Counted from the first letter of the stretch, positions 26,126 to 37,134 are shown. The stretch: DNA of 64,000 nucleotides from Paenibacillus sp. PastM-3 (GCF_029893965.1 NZ_JARXXP010000003.1:310001-374000), one strand, 5' to 3'. A program made the numbers and translations. The notes: generated by a model from the sequence alone, not told the origin.

Positions 26126-26917
26126 GTGACTGTATTGTACAAGCTGGAGACGTTCGAAGGTCCGCTCGATCTGCTCTTACACTTAATTGACAAGGCGGAA
26201 ATCGACATCCAGGACATTCCGGTCAGCGAGATCACCGAGCAGTATATGGAATACCTGCACAGCATGCAGGAGCTTGAGCTGGATATTACGAGCGAATTCC
26301 TCGTCATGGCAGCAACGCTGCTGTCGATCAAGAGCAAGCTGCTGCTGCCCAAGCCGCCGGTGATCGAGATTGAAAATTTCGAATATTACGAGGACGACGG
26401 GTATGACCCGCGTGCAGAGCTGGTGGAGCGGCTGATCGAATACCGCAAAATCAAAAGCATTGCCGTGCAGCTCATGGATATGGAAAGCGAACGCAGCCTC
26501 ATATTTACGAAGGAGCCGGAGGATCTGGGTCCCTTTGTGCCGGCCCAGCTTGAGCATACGCTCAAAGGACTGCATACCTCTGATCTGATCGCCGCTTTCC
26601 GCAAGGCGCTCAGCAAAGCGGCGAGAAGAACGTCCTATCAGCGGATTACCCGTGATGAAATTTCAGTGAAGGACCGGATCCGCGATGTTTCGGAGGCGCT
26701 GATGCGCAAGGGAATGGGCGGCCGGCTGCGTTTTTCGGCGCTTTTGCATGAGAGCATGGACCGGCATGAGATTGTTACTACCTTCCTGGCGATTCTTGAG
26801 CTGATGAAGATGAAGGCGATCTTCTGCTATCAGGAGAAGCTGTTTGATGACATTGTAATGGAGTGGAGAGGAGGAGAGGACTTCAGTGGACTACAAAACG
26901 CTGAAATCAATTATTGA
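26126..26917 (+). CDS. scpA: Segregation and condensation protein A
   Basis: A 263-residue kleisin subunit of the SMC-ScpAB condensin that organises and segregates the chromosome. The N-terminal YKLETFEGPLDLLLHLIDKAEIDI and PVSEITEQYMEYL blocks and the C-terminal winged-helix region (TFLAILELMKMKAIFCYQ) are typical. GTG start at 26126 after AGGGGGAAA. Its 3' end overlaps scpB by 32 nt, so the two are coupled. Confidence 0.96.
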   Translation: MTVLYKLETFEGPLDLLLHLIDKAEIDIQDIPVSEITEQYMEYLHSMQELELDITSEFLVMAATLLSIKSKLLLPKPPVIEIENFEYYEDDGYDPRAELVERLIEYRKIKSIAVQLMDMESERSLIFTKEPEDLGPFVPAQLEHTLKGLHTSDLIAAFRKALSKAARRTSYQRITRDEISVKDRIRDVSEALMRKGMGGRLRFSALLHESMDRHEIVTTFLAILELMKMKAIFCYQEKLFDDIVMEWRGGEDFSGLQNAEINY

Positions 26918-27491
26918 GGGCCTGCTGTTTCTGTCCGGGGATGAGGGGCTGTCCGTCCGGCAAATTGCCGAAATTACCGAGCAGCGTCCGGATCTCGCGA
27001 CCCGGGCGCTGGAGGAACTGAAAGAGGACTATGTATCTCAGGAGCGGGGACTGCAGGTCGTGCAGATTGCCGGAAATTACCGGCTGGCTACCCTGCCGGA
27101 TCACGCCCCGTATTTCGAGCGCCTGGCTTACTCGCCGGCGCGGTCCTCCTTGTCCCAGGCGGCACTGGAGACACTGGCGATTGTCGCCTACCGCCAGCCG
27201 ATTACCCGGGTGGAAATCGAAGAGATCCGCGGTGTGAAGTCGGAACGGGCGATTCATACGCTGAACAACAAGGATCTGATTCATGAGGTTGGACGGGCTG
27301 AGGCTGTAGGCCGGCCTATTCTGTACGGAACGACCAAATCGTTCCTTGACAGCTTCGGGCTGGCCAGCCTGAAGGAGCTGCCGGAGCCGTCGAATTTTGA
27401 TACTTCCGACAGTCTGGAAGAGGAAACCCAGCTGCTGTTCAACAAGCTGGACAGCCAGATGTCATTCGATGATGTGGATGCTGAACAATAA
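26886..27491 (+). CDS. scpB: Segregation and condensation protein B
   Basis: A 201-residue partner of ScpA with two winged-helix domains (SIIEGLLFLSGDEGLSVRQIAEI and SQAALETLAIVAYRQPITRVEIEEIRGVKSERAIHTL, which includes the family's AYRQPITR hallmark). GTG start at 26886 after GGAGGAGAGG inside the end of scpA. A terminator follows 25 bp after the stop. Confidence 0.96.
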   Translation: MDYKTLKSIIEGLLFLSGDEGLSVRQIAEITEQRPDLATRALEELKEDYVSQERGLQVVQIAGNYRLATLPDHAPYFERLAYSPARSSLSQAALETLAIVAYRQPITRVEIEEIRGVKSERAIHTLNNKDLIHEVGRAEAVGRPILYGTTKSFLDSFGLASLKELPEPSNFDTSDSLEEETQLLFNKLDSQMSFDDVDAEQ

Positions 27492-27516
27492 AGCCCTTAT
27501 ACTTCAGTTCTGACAG

Positions 27517-27547
27517 CCGTTGTCCCGTATGGGACAGCGGTTTTTTT
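27517..27547 (+). terminator. Intrinsic terminator after scpB
   Basis: CCGTTGTCCC/GGGACAGCGG (one T-G pair) with a GTAT loop is followed by seven T residues. Confidence 0.88.
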
Positions 27548-27700
27548 ATGCTTGTGCTGCGCATTTAGAGACAGGTTTAAGCGGATTTTACGGCCTGTCA
27601 GCCTATTTTTACTGCTATTTGCGTCTGTCCGAATGTTTTCCAATCCACTTTGCCATACTAACCCAAGGATTCTACAAAAAGGCTGCTTGGAGGTAAAACC

Positions 27701-28387
27701 GTGACTCTATGGCTTGTTATACCCTTAGCCCTGCTGCTGCTTGCAATTGTACTGGTGCTGTCTTCCTCTATTCATTTTCACTTCCGTTTAAACAGAATCG
27801 GCAAAGATGACCGTGTAGAATTCGATATCAAAGCGCTGTTCGGACTGGTTAAGTTCCATTTTGAGCTGCCTAAACTGGTCTATGAGGGGATTGCGCGGGG
27901 CGTGAAGGTAAAACTTGAGGAGAGCGGAATCAAGCCAGTACGTCAGGAATCGGATTCCGAAGATCAAATTGACAAAGAGAAGCTGCAGGTCTGGAAAGAG
28001 GAACTGAAAGAAGCGCTTAAGGCAACCCGGGGGCTTAGAAAATGGATGAAGGCGCTAATGTCCCATGTCCGTATCACCCGGTTCGACTGGTCGACAGATT
28101 TCTCACTGGGCGATGCGGCCTCTACTGCCATTGCTACAGGTGTAGTATCCGGCCTGAAATGGGGACTTGTCGGCTGGATGTCGCAGATGGTAAGACTGCA
28201 GCGCAGTCCGCGGATGTTCGTTGTCCCGGTGTTTCGCGATGAGCTGTGTTTTTCTACAGAGGCTGTCTGTACCGGAAAATTAAATGTTGCCTACGTCCTC
28301 TATTCGGGATTACAGCTGCTGCGGCGTATCGCCAAGGTGGAGGGCGGGCTGGCCCGCTGGAAACGTCTGCTTAAACACGAGGGCTGA
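27701..28387 (+). CDS. ytfI: DUF2953 protein (YtfI-like)
   Basis: A 228-residue protein with one N-terminal membrane helix (LWLVIPLALLLLAIVLVLSSS), then HFHFRLNRIGKDDRVEFDIKALFGLVKFHFELP and a later GDAASTAIATGVVSGLKWG block typical of DUF2953. Function unknown; in Bacillus it sits next to ytfJ/gerW, as here. GTG start at 27701 with GGAGG 8 nt upstream. Confidence 0.85.
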   Translation: MTLWLVIPLALLLLAIVLVLSSSIHFHFRLNRIGKDDRVEFDIKALFGLVKFHFELPKLVYEGIARGVKVKLEESGIKPVRQESDSEDQIDKEKLQVWKEELKEALKATRGLRKWMKALMSHVRITRFDWSTDFSLGDAASTAIATGVVSGLKWGLVGWMSQMVRLQRSPRMFVVPVFRDELCFSTEAVCTGKLNVAYVLYSGLQLLRRIAKVEGGLARWKRLLKHEG

Positions 28388-28423
28388 TTCCGGCAGGAGA
28401 AGCTTATTCTAAGAAACATCTTA

Positions 28424-28432
28424 CATACAAAT
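28424..28432 (+). promoter_or_regulatory. Possible sporulation-type -10 box before gerW
   Basis: CATACAAAT resembles the -10 of sigma-E or sigma-G promoters. CTTATTC lies 14 bp upstream as a weak -35. Support is limited to this similarity and to the sporulation role of the downstream gene. Confidence 0.3.
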
Positions 28433-28503
28433 GCTGCGCACGGGGGATGATATCACCTGTGAAAGACTTGAGAAGTCTTTATAAGCCAAAGGAGGATTTC
28501 AAC

Positions 28504-28977
28504 ATGAGTGACCATCCGATCCAAGGACTAATGCAGACGGCAATGGAAAATATCAAGGGCATGGTGGATGTCAATACGATTGTCGGAGATCCGGTGGAAA
28601 CCCCTGATGGCAGTGTCATTCTGCCGATCAGTAAAGTGGCCTTCGGGTTTGCCGCAGGGGGCAGCGATTTCCGGGTAGAGGATGACGGTCCTGGGGTCAA
28701 CGCTAGCGGCAGCAGCGTCAAAATGCTTCCTTTCGGGGGAGGCAGCGGGGGTGGGGTATCGATCCGCCCGATCGCTTTTCTCGTTGTAGGCAGAGAAGGG
28801 GTACATATTGTGCCGCTGGATAACCAGACTCACCTGTTCGAGAAGATCATTGACTCCGCCCCCAACCTGATTGACAAAATCCAGAATATGTTCCAGAACA
28901 ACGGGACGCCGGTCGGGGCAGAAATCGTAGGAACTCCGTCAGTAAAAGCTACACCTCCGAGTTCATCGGCCCATTAG
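28504..28977 (+). CDS. gerW: GerW family sporulation/germination protein (YtfJ)
   Basis: A 157-residue protein with the GerW core: MDVNTIVGDPVETPDGSVILPISKVAFGFAAGG, a glycine-rich loop GGGSGGGVSIRPIAFLVVG and a C-terminal amphipathic part. GerW is needed for efficient germination in Bacillus spores. ATG 28504 follows AAAGGAGG; the upstream in-frame extension to 28447 has no site. A strong terminator follows within 50 bp. Confidence 0.92.
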   Translation: MSDHPIQGLMQTAMENIKGMVDVNTIVGDPVETPDGSVILPISKVAFGFAAGGSDFRVEDDGPGVNASGSSVKMLPFGGGSGGGVSIRPIAFLVVGREGVHIVPLDNQTHLFEKIIDSAPNLIDKIQNMFQNNGTPVGAEIVGTPSVKATPPSSSAH

Positions 28978-29026
28978 AAGGCCAATAACTGAATGTGCCC
29001 GTATGGAATGCGGAGCTGCATATCAG

Positions 29027-29059
29027 GGACATCGCCTGCTTAAGGCGGTGTCCTTTTTT
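29027..29059 (+). terminator. Intrinsic terminator after gerW
   Basis: GGACATCGCCT/AGGCGGTGTCC forms an 11-bp stem (one wobble) and is followed by TTTTTT. A second small hairpin CCCCG/CGGGG follows at 29132-29145. Confidence 0.88.
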
Positions 29060-29189
29060 GGAGTAAGAAAATGGTTGTGTTTCGGAGGCTCTGGTAAGTA
29101 CCTGAGCCAGCCTGCAGGTTAAGACCCCGCACCCCGCTTGCGGGGTTATTTTGCTTTCCCGGGGAAGGACATACCTGCCCGGCGTTCAG

Positions 29190-29197
29190 CATACACT
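29190..29197 (+). promoter_or_regulatory. Candidate sigma-E -10 box before dacB
   Basis: CATACACT fits the sigma-E -10 (cATACAnT). An ACATACC about 14 bp upstream is a partial -35. Sigma-E control of dacB-spmAB is established in B. subtilis, which supports the call. Confidence 0.45.
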
Positions 29198-29250
29198 TGT
29201 ACAGGCAGGAGGATAAGGACAGGTGAACTGATCAAAACCGGAGGATGAAC

Positions 29251-30456
29251 ATGAAACCATTAACTGTAATTACTGTGAAGCCGTCGTTAATTCTGATAAT
29301 GTGCCTGCTGCTCGCAGTGCTTGTCCCGGTGAATCCGGTATCTGCGGAGAACGCTTCTGTTTCAACCCATGCCAGGGCGGCGGCACTCATTGATGTGGAA
29401 TCCGGAAGGCTCCTGTACAGCAGCCGGGGGGATGAGCCGATGCTGATTGCCAGTCTGACCAAAATCATGACGGCGATCGTGGCGATAGAGAACGGAGATC
29501 TGGCTTCCAAAGTGAAGGTGGGCAAAAATGCCTTTGCCAAGGAAGGCTCCTCGCTGTATTTGAAGCAGGGCGAAGAGATGCTGCTGGAGGATATGCTATA
29601 CGGGCTGATGCTGCGCTCGGGAAATGATGCGGCAACGGCGATCGCCGAGCATGTCGGCGGTTCGGAGCAGGGGTTTGTCTATCTGATGAATACCAAGGCC
29701 GAGGAGCTGGGACTGAAGAATACCCATTTTGCCAATCCGCACGGACTGGATGCAGAAGGGCATTATTCCAGTGCCAACGATCTGGCTGTGCTGACTGCTT
29801 ATGCGCTGCATAATCCTGTATTTAAGGAAATTGTGGGGACACAGGAGAAGACAGCTGACAATCCGTATGAGAAATGGGACTACAAATGGGCTAACAAAAA
29901 TAAAATGCTGCGCCTGTACGAAGGTGCGGACGGGGTTAAGACCGGTTATACCAAAAAAGCGCTGCGCTGCCTGGTCAGCTCCGCTACCCGCGGCGGCCAG
30001 CAGCTGGTGGCGGTGACGCTGAATGACGGCAATGACTGGAATGATCATGCCGCACTGCTTAATTTCGGATTCAATCATTATCCGCTCAAAACCTTAATTG
30101 AACGCGGGGAGGGCATCAGCGGGTACAGCTTTGTTACGTCCCGCAAATTTGCCTACCCGCTTGGTCAAGGCGAGGAAGCCAGAATAACGACCAGGCTGGT
30201 TCTGAATGAGGAGCCGGCCGCCAGGAAGAAGACAGTCCGGGGCAGCAGCTTCGGACTAAAGGGCACTGTGGTGCTGCAGCTCGGAGGCAAGGAGATTGGC
30301 CGGGTGCCGGTCTATGAGCCGGACCGGCTCCCGCCCGAGGAATCCATGTACATGAAGCGTTACAGTCCGGCGGGAACGGCCGCATATCCGGCAGATAACT
30401 GGCTTCAGGCGCTGGGAAGCGCCCTGCGGGCACTGCTGCAGATGGGAAGATTATAA
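29251..30456 (+). CDS. dacB: D-alanyl-D-alanine carboxypeptidase, sporulation type
   Basis: A 401-residue penicillin-binding protein (peptidase S11). It trims the terminal D-Ala from peptidoglycan stems; the dacB type sets the cross-linking of spore cortex. Signal peptide VKPSLILIMCLLLAVLVPVNPVSA precedes Ser68-x-x-Lys71 (SLTK), Ser123-Gly-Asn125 and Lys230-Thr-Gly. ATG 29251 is 6 nt after GGAGG, whereas ATG 29245 is too close. It is the first gene of dacB-spmA-spmB. Confidence 0.94.
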   Translation: MKPLTVITVKPSLILIMCLLLAVLVPVNPVSAENASVSTHARAAALIDVESGRLLYSSRGDEPMLIASLTKIMTAIVAIENGDLASKVKVGKNAFAKEGSSLYLKQGEEMLLEDMLYGLMLRSGNDAATAIAEHVGGSEQGFVYLMNTKAEELGLKNTHFANPHGLDAEGHYSSANDLAVLTAYALHNPVFKEIVGTQEKTADNPYEKWDYKWANKNKMLRLYEGADGVKTGYTKKALRCLVSSATRGGQQLVAVTLNDGNDWNDHAALLNFGFNHYPLKTLIERGEGISGYSFVTSRKFAYPLGQGEEARITTRLVLNEEPAARKKTVRGSSFGLKGTVVLQLGGKEIGRVPVYEPDRLPPEESMYMKRYSPAGTAAYPADNWLQALGSALRALLQMGRL

Positions 30457-30495
30457 GAGTACCGGGGAAGAGAGCCGGGTGGAGGAGGGACCGGG

Positions 30496-31161
30496 ATGAT
30501 TAACGGGATCTGGCTGGGGATGATCGTGATCGGCTTTGTGTTTGCAGCCGTGAACGGCCGGATGGATGCTTTTACTGCCGCCGTCTTTGACGGAGCCAAG
30601 AACGGGGTCACTGTAAGCTTTGGCCTGATTAGCGTACTGGTATTCTGGATGGGGATGATGAGGGTGGCCGAGGATGCGGGCCTGCTTCGCAAAATAGCCC
30701 GGCTGCTCGGGCCGGTGGTAGGCTTTTTGTTCCCGGATGTGCCCAAGGGCCATCCGGCGATCGGATATATTTTGTCCAATATGAGCGCCAATCTGCTTGG
30801 GCTGGGCAATGCGGCAACACCGATGGGCATCAAAGCGATGCAGGAGCTGCAGACGCTGAATCCCGACAAGGAGACAGCGTCTCCGGCCATGTGTACCTTG
30901 CTGGCGCTGAATACTGCCAGCATTACACTAATTCCGGCCACGCTGATCGCGATCCGGCTTAACTACGGCTCGGCTGATCCGGCCGGTATTGTCGGCACGA
31001 CGCTGGCGGCAACCGCCGTAGCGACGCTGGCTGCGATAGGCGCGGATAGAATGTTCCGCCGGCTGTCCCTGCTGCGCAGGCCGCCGAAGCCCCCGGCAGT
31101 CAGGCCGGGCGATCACGCCGCCGGAGGTCCCGCTGTCCCGCATACCTCGATGAAAGGGTGA
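30496..31161 (+). CDS. spmA: Spore maturation protein A
   Basis: A 221-residue membrane protein with Gate/nucleoside-recognition-type helices (FLFPDVPKGHPAIGYILSNMSANLLGLGNAATPMGIKAMQELQ). SpmA and SpmB are needed for spore core dehydration in Bacillus. GGAGGAGGGA precedes the ATG. The C-terminal 20 residues are Pro/Gly/His-rich and appear variable. It follows dacB by 39 bp. Confidence 0.95.
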   Translation: MINGIWLGMIVIGFVFAAVNGRMDAFTAAVFDGAKNGVTVSFGLISVLVFWMGMMRVAEDAGLLRKIARLLGPVVGFLFPDVPKGHPAIGYILSNMSANLLGLGNAATPMGIKAMQELQTLNPDKETASPAMCTLLALNTASITLIPATLIAIRLNYGSADPAGIVGTTLAATAVATLAAIGADRMFRRLSLLRRPPKPPAVRPGDHAAGGPAVPHTSMKG

Positions 31162-31168
31162 GCCTAGT

Positions 31169-31702
31169 TTGTTACACCTAATCAGCCTCATCTCGGCCTG
31201 GGCGATTCCGGTCATGATCACCTTTATCCCGCTATATGCTTTTACACGCAAGGTTCCGGTGTACGAATCCTTTGTAGAAGGAGCCAAAGACGGATTCAGC
31301 ACGGCAATCGCCATCATTCCGCATCTGGTCGGCATGCTTGTTGCCATCAGCGTGTTCCGGGCCTCCGGGGCGCTGGATTTCCTGATGGGCTTCATTGCCC
31401 CCGCGCTGGAAGGCCTCGGTGTCCCGCCGGAGGTGCTGCCGCTCGGGCTGCTGCGTCCGCTGACCGGTACCGGCTCGCTGGCTTACACAACGGATCTGAT
31501 CCGTGTCCACGGGCCGGATTCCCTAATTGGCATGATTGCATCGACTATTCAGGGGAGCACAGACACCACATTGTATGTGCTGACAGTCTATTTTGGCGCT
31601 GTGGGAATCCGCAACGGGCGATATGCGCTCAAGGTAGGCCTGTTCTCCGATATCGTCGGCTTCATTGCCGCCATTGCTGTATGTTTATTGGTCTTCGGCT
31701 AG
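31169..31702 (+). CDS. spmB: Spore maturation protein B
   Basis: A 177-residue membrane partner of SpmA with EGAKDGFSTAIAIIPHLVGMLVAISVFRASGALD and LRPLTGTGSLAYTTDLIRVHGPDSLIGMIASTIQGSTDTTLYV. TTG start at 31169 with AAAGGGTGAG upstream, only 7 bp after the spmA stop. In Bacillus rluB follows directly; here about 6 kb of beta-glucoside genes lie between. Confidence 0.95.
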   Translation: MLHLISLISAWAIPVMITFIPLYAFTRKVPVYESFVEGAKDGFSTAIAIIPHLVGMLVAISVFRASGALDFLMGFIAPALEGLGVPPEVLPLGLLRPLTGTGSLAYTTDLIRVHGPDSLIGMIASTIQGSTDTTLYVLTVYFGAVGIRNGRYALKVGLFSDIVGFIAAIAVCLLVFG

Positions 31703-31731
31703 GCCGGATCTGAGCGGTTGAAAATGAGGAT

Positions 31732-31760
31732 TTGAAATTCCGGAATTGCTGTGTTAGGAT
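31732..31760 (+). promoter_or_regulatory. Sigma-A promoter of the beta-glucoside operon
   Basis: TTGAAA (31732-31737) and TAGGAT (31755-31760) with a 17-bp spacer lie 38 bp upstream of the first RAT element. Confidence 0.55.
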
Positions 31761-31797
31761 TAATGTAATTAAATAATCCTTAAATTCATCGTTTAAT

Positions 31798-31821
31798 GGA
31801 TTGTTACTGGCCGGGCCAGGC

Positions 31822-31827
<6 letters not shown>
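31798..31827 (+). promoter_or_regulatory. RAT antiterminator site 1 (LicT target) before the glucosidase gene
   Basis: GGATTGTTACTGGCCGGGCC plus AGGCAAAACC matches the ribonucleic antiterminator recognised by BglG/LicT proteins. It overlaps the left arm of the terminator at 31822-31907, the arrangement needed for antitermination. Confidence 0.92.
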
Positions 31828-33313
<1,486 letters not shown>

Positions 33314-33361
33314 TGAGGGCAAGGGTACACTCGCGCGCAGCAAAAAGGATTCTTTTAAACT

Positions 33362-33390
33362 GGATTGTTACTGAACTTTCAGGCAAAACC
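33362..33390 (+). promoter_or_regulatory. RAT antiterminator site 2 before licT
   Basis: GGATTGTTACTGAACTTTC plus AGGCAAAACC is a LicT-type RAT. It overlaps the restored 3' end of the glucosidase frame (its TGA is at 33372-33374) and the left arm of terminator 2. Confidence 0.92.
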
Positions 33391-33437
33391 AGAAGCTGGC
33401 ATTAAGTATTAAGTGCCTGTTTTGGTTTTGCCTTTTT
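33381..33437 (+). terminator. LicT-controlled terminator 2
   Basis: AGGCAAAACC (33381-33390) pairs with GGTTTTGCCT (33424-33433), followed by TTTTT. It separates the glucosidase gene from licT. Confidence 0.87.
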
Positions 33438-33455
33438 AGTACTCTGACGGCGTAA

Positions 33456-34316
<861 letters not shown>

Positions 34317-34326
34317 GAGCAAAACG

Positions 34327-34353
34327 GGATTGTTACTCTAAGCAGGCAAAACC
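34327..34353 (+). promoter_or_regulatory. RAT antiterminator site 3 before the EIIBCA gene
   Basis: GGATTGTTACTCTAAGC plus AGGCAAAACC again matches the RAT consensus, with a shortened central loop (27 nt against 29-30 in the other two copies). Confidence 0.9.
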
Positions 34354-34413
34354 TAAACGCTGAATAGTATGTGCGGCCTTATCGCGATACTGTGTGGTGT
34401 TTAGGTTTTTTTT
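34348..34413 (+). terminator. LicT-controlled terminator 3
   Basis: AAAACCTAAAC (34348-34358) pairs with GTTTAGGTTTT (34399-34409), followed by eight T residues. The arms are identical to those of terminator 1. Confidence 0.88.
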
Positions 34414-34450
34414 GTTCCAAATAACTCGGAATTTGAAGGAGCATAAGGAT

Positions 34451-36367
34451 ATGGATAAAACAGCATTGTCCAAGGAAATATTGACGCTGGTGGGCGGAGA
34501 AGAGAATATTGAGCAGGTTACCCACTGCATGACCCGCCTGCGCTTCAACCTGAATGACAACAATAAAGCGGATAAAGCTGCCCTGCAGAAAACGCCTGGC
34601 GTTATGGGTGTAATGATTAACGGCGGACAGTTCCAGGTTATCATCGGTAACGATGTGCCGGTCGTATATAACGAGCTTGTCAAGAATATGTCGGGAGCTC
34701 CTGACGGGAAAGTAAGTTCCGCTTCTGCTGATGCCGGGTCCAAGAAGAAAAAGGGTGTCCTGAGCAGCATCCTTGATTTCATCTCCGGAAGCTTCACTCC
34801 GATTCTGCCGGCCATTACCGGTGCGGGTATGATCAAAGGGATCATCGCCCTGCTGGTAGCTGTAGGATGGATGGGCACCACCAGTTCAACCTATGTCATT
34901 CTTTCCGCGATCGGTGACGGCGCCTTCTACTTCCTGCCGATTATTCTGGCGGTCAGTGCCGCCCGCAAGCTGGGAAGCAACATGTACATTGGCGCAGCAA
35001 TCGGTGCTGCCATTCTGCATCCGACGATAACAACACTGCTCGGCTCGGGTGAGCCGGTTACTTTTGCCAGCCTGCCGGTTGTTGCAGCCACTTATTCCTC
35101 GTCGGTTATTCCGATCATTATTGCGGTGTGGCTGGCTTCCTATGTGGAAAAAGCAGTCGATAAAGTTACACATGCCTCACTTAAGCTGATTATTGTTCCA
35201 ACCGTCACTCTGCTCGTAATTGTGCCTCTGACCCTGATTGCTGTTGGACCGATTGGTGTTATTATCGGTAACGGCCTGACCGACGGCATTTCCTGGCTGT
35301 TTGATAATACAGGCTTGTTTGCGGGCCTCCTGCTGGGCGGTACGATGTCCCTGCTGATCATTACAGGTATGCACTATGCGCTGATTCCAATCATGATCGC
35401 CTCCATTGCCAGCCTTGGATATGATTACATGATTCCGATTATGATGGTAGCCAACTTTGCCCAGGCCGGTGCAACATTCGGTGTCTTCATGAAGACGAAA
35501 AACAGCAAGCTGAAGCCGCTGGCGCTCTCAACAAGTGTTACTGCGCTGATGGGGATTACCGAGCCGGCAATGTATGGTGTGAATATGCGTTTCAAAAAGC
35601 CTTTTATCGCCGCGTTGATCGGCGGAGCTGCCGGTGGAGCATTCCTGAGCCTGTTTAAAGTAAAAGCTTATGTAATTGGCGGTCTGGCCGGGTTGTCCGG
35701 GATTCCGATGGTACTTGGAGCAACCTTTATTTACTCGCTGATCGGATTTGCCATTGGTATTGCTGTAGCTGCAATCGTAACGTACATCCTTGGTTTTGAA
35801 GACGAGCCAGAAGCTGCTGTGGAAGCGGCTCCGGCTGCACCAGCTGCTGCAAATGCTTCGGCAAACTCTGCTGTTATTGCTGATGCGCTGGAAGCTGAAG
35901 CTGCTCCAAAGGTTACCGAAGACATCTACAGCCCGATTGCCGGTGAAGTTAAACCGCTCAGCGAAGTGAATGATCCGGCCTTCTCCGAAGAAATCATGGG
36001 TAAGGGGTTTGCGATTCAGCCATCTGAAGGACGGGTAGTATCTCCTGTAAACGGTACCGTGTTCTCCCTGTCGAAGAGCGGACATGCCATTGGTCTGATC
36101 AGCGACAACGGCGCTGAAATGCTGATTCACATCGGTATAGATACCGTGAAGCTGAAGGGACTGCATTTCTCGCCAAAAGTGACAGCCGGCACCAAAGTAT
36201 CCGTTGGCGACCTGCTGATGGAGTTCGACCGTGCCGAAATTGAAAAAGCAGGCTACAGCACCATTACACCGGTGATTATTACCAATATCGCCGAGTACAG
36301 CTCCATTAAGCCTGCAGGCCGTTCCACAGTGAAGGAGCAGGAGCTGCTCTACACCGTGCAGGCCTAA
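34451..36367 (+). CDS. bglP: Beta-glucoside PTS transporter, EIIBCA
   Basis: A 638-residue three-domain PTS permease that imports and phosphorylates beta-glucosides. EIIB is residues 1-90 with the phosphorylated Cys26 (THCMTRLRF). EIIC has about ten helices from residue 105 to 455 (SFTPILPAITGAGMIKG, GITEPAMYGVNMRFKKPF). An Ala-rich linker at 460-485 leads to EIIA, with active His560 in LIHIGIDTVKLKG. ATG 34451 follows AAGGAGCATAAGGAT; an earlier in-frame start at 34394 lies inside the terminator. Confidence 0.95.
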   Translation: MDKTALSKEILTLVGGEENIEQVTHCMTRLRFNLNDNNKADKAALQKTPGVMGVMINGGQFQVIIGNDVPVVYNELVKNMSGAPDGKVSSASADAGSKKKKGVLSSILDFISGSFTPILPAITGAGMIKGIIALLVAVGWMGTTSSTYVILSAIGDGAFYFLPIILAVSAARKLGSNMYIGAAIGAAILHPTITTLLGSGEPVTFASLPVVAATYSSSVIPIIIAVWLASYVEKAVDKVTHASLKLIIVPTVTLLVIVPLTLIAVGPIGVIIGNGLTDGISWLFDNTGLFAGLLLGGTMSLLIITGMHYALIPIMIASIASLGYDYMIPIMMVANFAQAGATFGVFMKTKNSKLKPLALSTSVTALMGITEPAMYGVNMRFKKPFIAALIGGAAGGAFLSLFKVKAYVIGGLAGLSGIPMVLGATFIYSLIGFAIGIAVAAIVTYILGFEDEPEAAVEAAPAAPAAANASANSAVIADALEAEAAPKVTEDIYSPIAGEVKPLSEVNDPAFSEEIMGKGFAIQPSEGRVVSPVNGTVFSLSKSGHAIGLISDNGAEMLIHIGIDTVKLKGLHFSPKVTAGTKVSVGDLLMEFDRAEIEKAGYSTITPVIITNIAEYSSIKPAGRSTVKEQELLYTVQA

Positions 36368-36401
36368 ACTATTCCAATAGAAGAAAGTGAGTGAAGCTGT
36401 T

Positions 36402-36677
36402 ATGCAAAAAACATTCAAAATCGTTGATGAAGACGGTATCCACGCCCGCCCGGCCACAGCGCTGGTCAACACAGCTACCAAGTTTAAAGATACCGAGGTG
36501 TTCGCCGAAAGCGGCGGCAAGAAGGTTACCCTCAAATCCATTCTCGGCGTGTTGTCGCTCGGCCTGGAGCCCGGCGATACGCTGAGCTTGATTGCCGAAG
36601 GCGGCCAGGCTGCAGAAGCGCTGAGTGCGCTGCAGGAGGTTATGGTTAAGGAAGGGCTGGGCGAGGTTCAGGAGTAA
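36402..36677 (+). CDS. HPr-like phosphocarrier protein linked to the beta-glucoside PTS
   Basis: A 91-residue HPr. The phosphorylated His14 (DGIHARPAT) and regulatory Ser46 (TLKSILGVLSLG) are both present, so it could accept phosphate from EI and be a substrate of HPr kinase. It differs from a Crh-type protein, which lacks the histidine. The gene is 34 bp after bglP and probably in the same transcript. An in-frame GTG at 36387 is possible but less likely. The main ptsHI operon is not in the window, so this is probably a second HPr. Confidence 0.9.
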   Translation: MQKTFKIVDEDGIHARPATALVNTATKFKDTEVFAESGGKKVTLKSILGVLSLGLEPGDTLSLIAEGGQAAEALSALQEVMVKEGLGEVQE

Positions 36678-36733
36678 GGCTGGCTGAATGCCGCCTTCGC
36701 ATCAAGCTGACTATGTCACAGACGAATGAACTC

Positions 36734-36780
36734 CTGGTGTTCCGGTACCTGCATTTGCGGGTATTCGGGCACCAGTTTTT
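36734..36780 (+). terminator. Terminator of the beta-glucoside operon
   Basis: CTGGTG...CACCAG with further inner pairing (GTACC/GGTA) forms a long hairpin followed by TTTTT, 56 bp after the HPr stop. Confidence 0.82.
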
Positions 36781-36853
36781 GGTATGAACTGTTTTTCACC
36801 GGGTATCACGGGAATATAGAAGCTGGAGGAGCCGGAGAATGAGTTCTTGTAAC

Positions 36854-37134
36854 TAGTGAGTGCTTACATAGAGTGCGGCACCGCCAGTCCACAGCAATTA
36901 GTTGGAATTAAATCGCTTACATCCCGTGTTTTCGCCTAGTTGCCAGATCTAGTTGGAAAAAGGACATCTATTCACTCCTGTTGTGGCTAAAATGCTGCTT
37001 TTTCGATGATCTAAGTGTGCTTTTTCCACCTAAATGCCGGATTTGTCTGAAGAAGAGTAAATTAGTTGGCGTTTTTTCACTTAGGTTTTGGAGATGCCTC
37101 TTCTGGCAGTAAGTACAAGCTAGGTAGTGAGTGC
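36854..37134. repeat. Degenerate repeat segment flanked by TAGTGAGTGC direct repeats
   Basis: TAGTGAGTGC occurs at 36854-36863 and again at 37125-37134. Between them TAGTTG(G) recurs at about 36899, 36938, 36950 and 37063, several copies followed by A/T-rich AAAA or TTTTTC stretches. A short minus-strand open frame here has no ribosome site and looks spurious. It may be a dispersed intergenic repeat of this genus; that is inference. Confidence 0.45.

Noticed and set aside
34394..34450. An N-terminal extension of the EIIBCA protein
   Set aside because: It would be translated from inside the RAT-controlled terminator; ATG 34451 has a good binding site and starts at the usual EIIB position.
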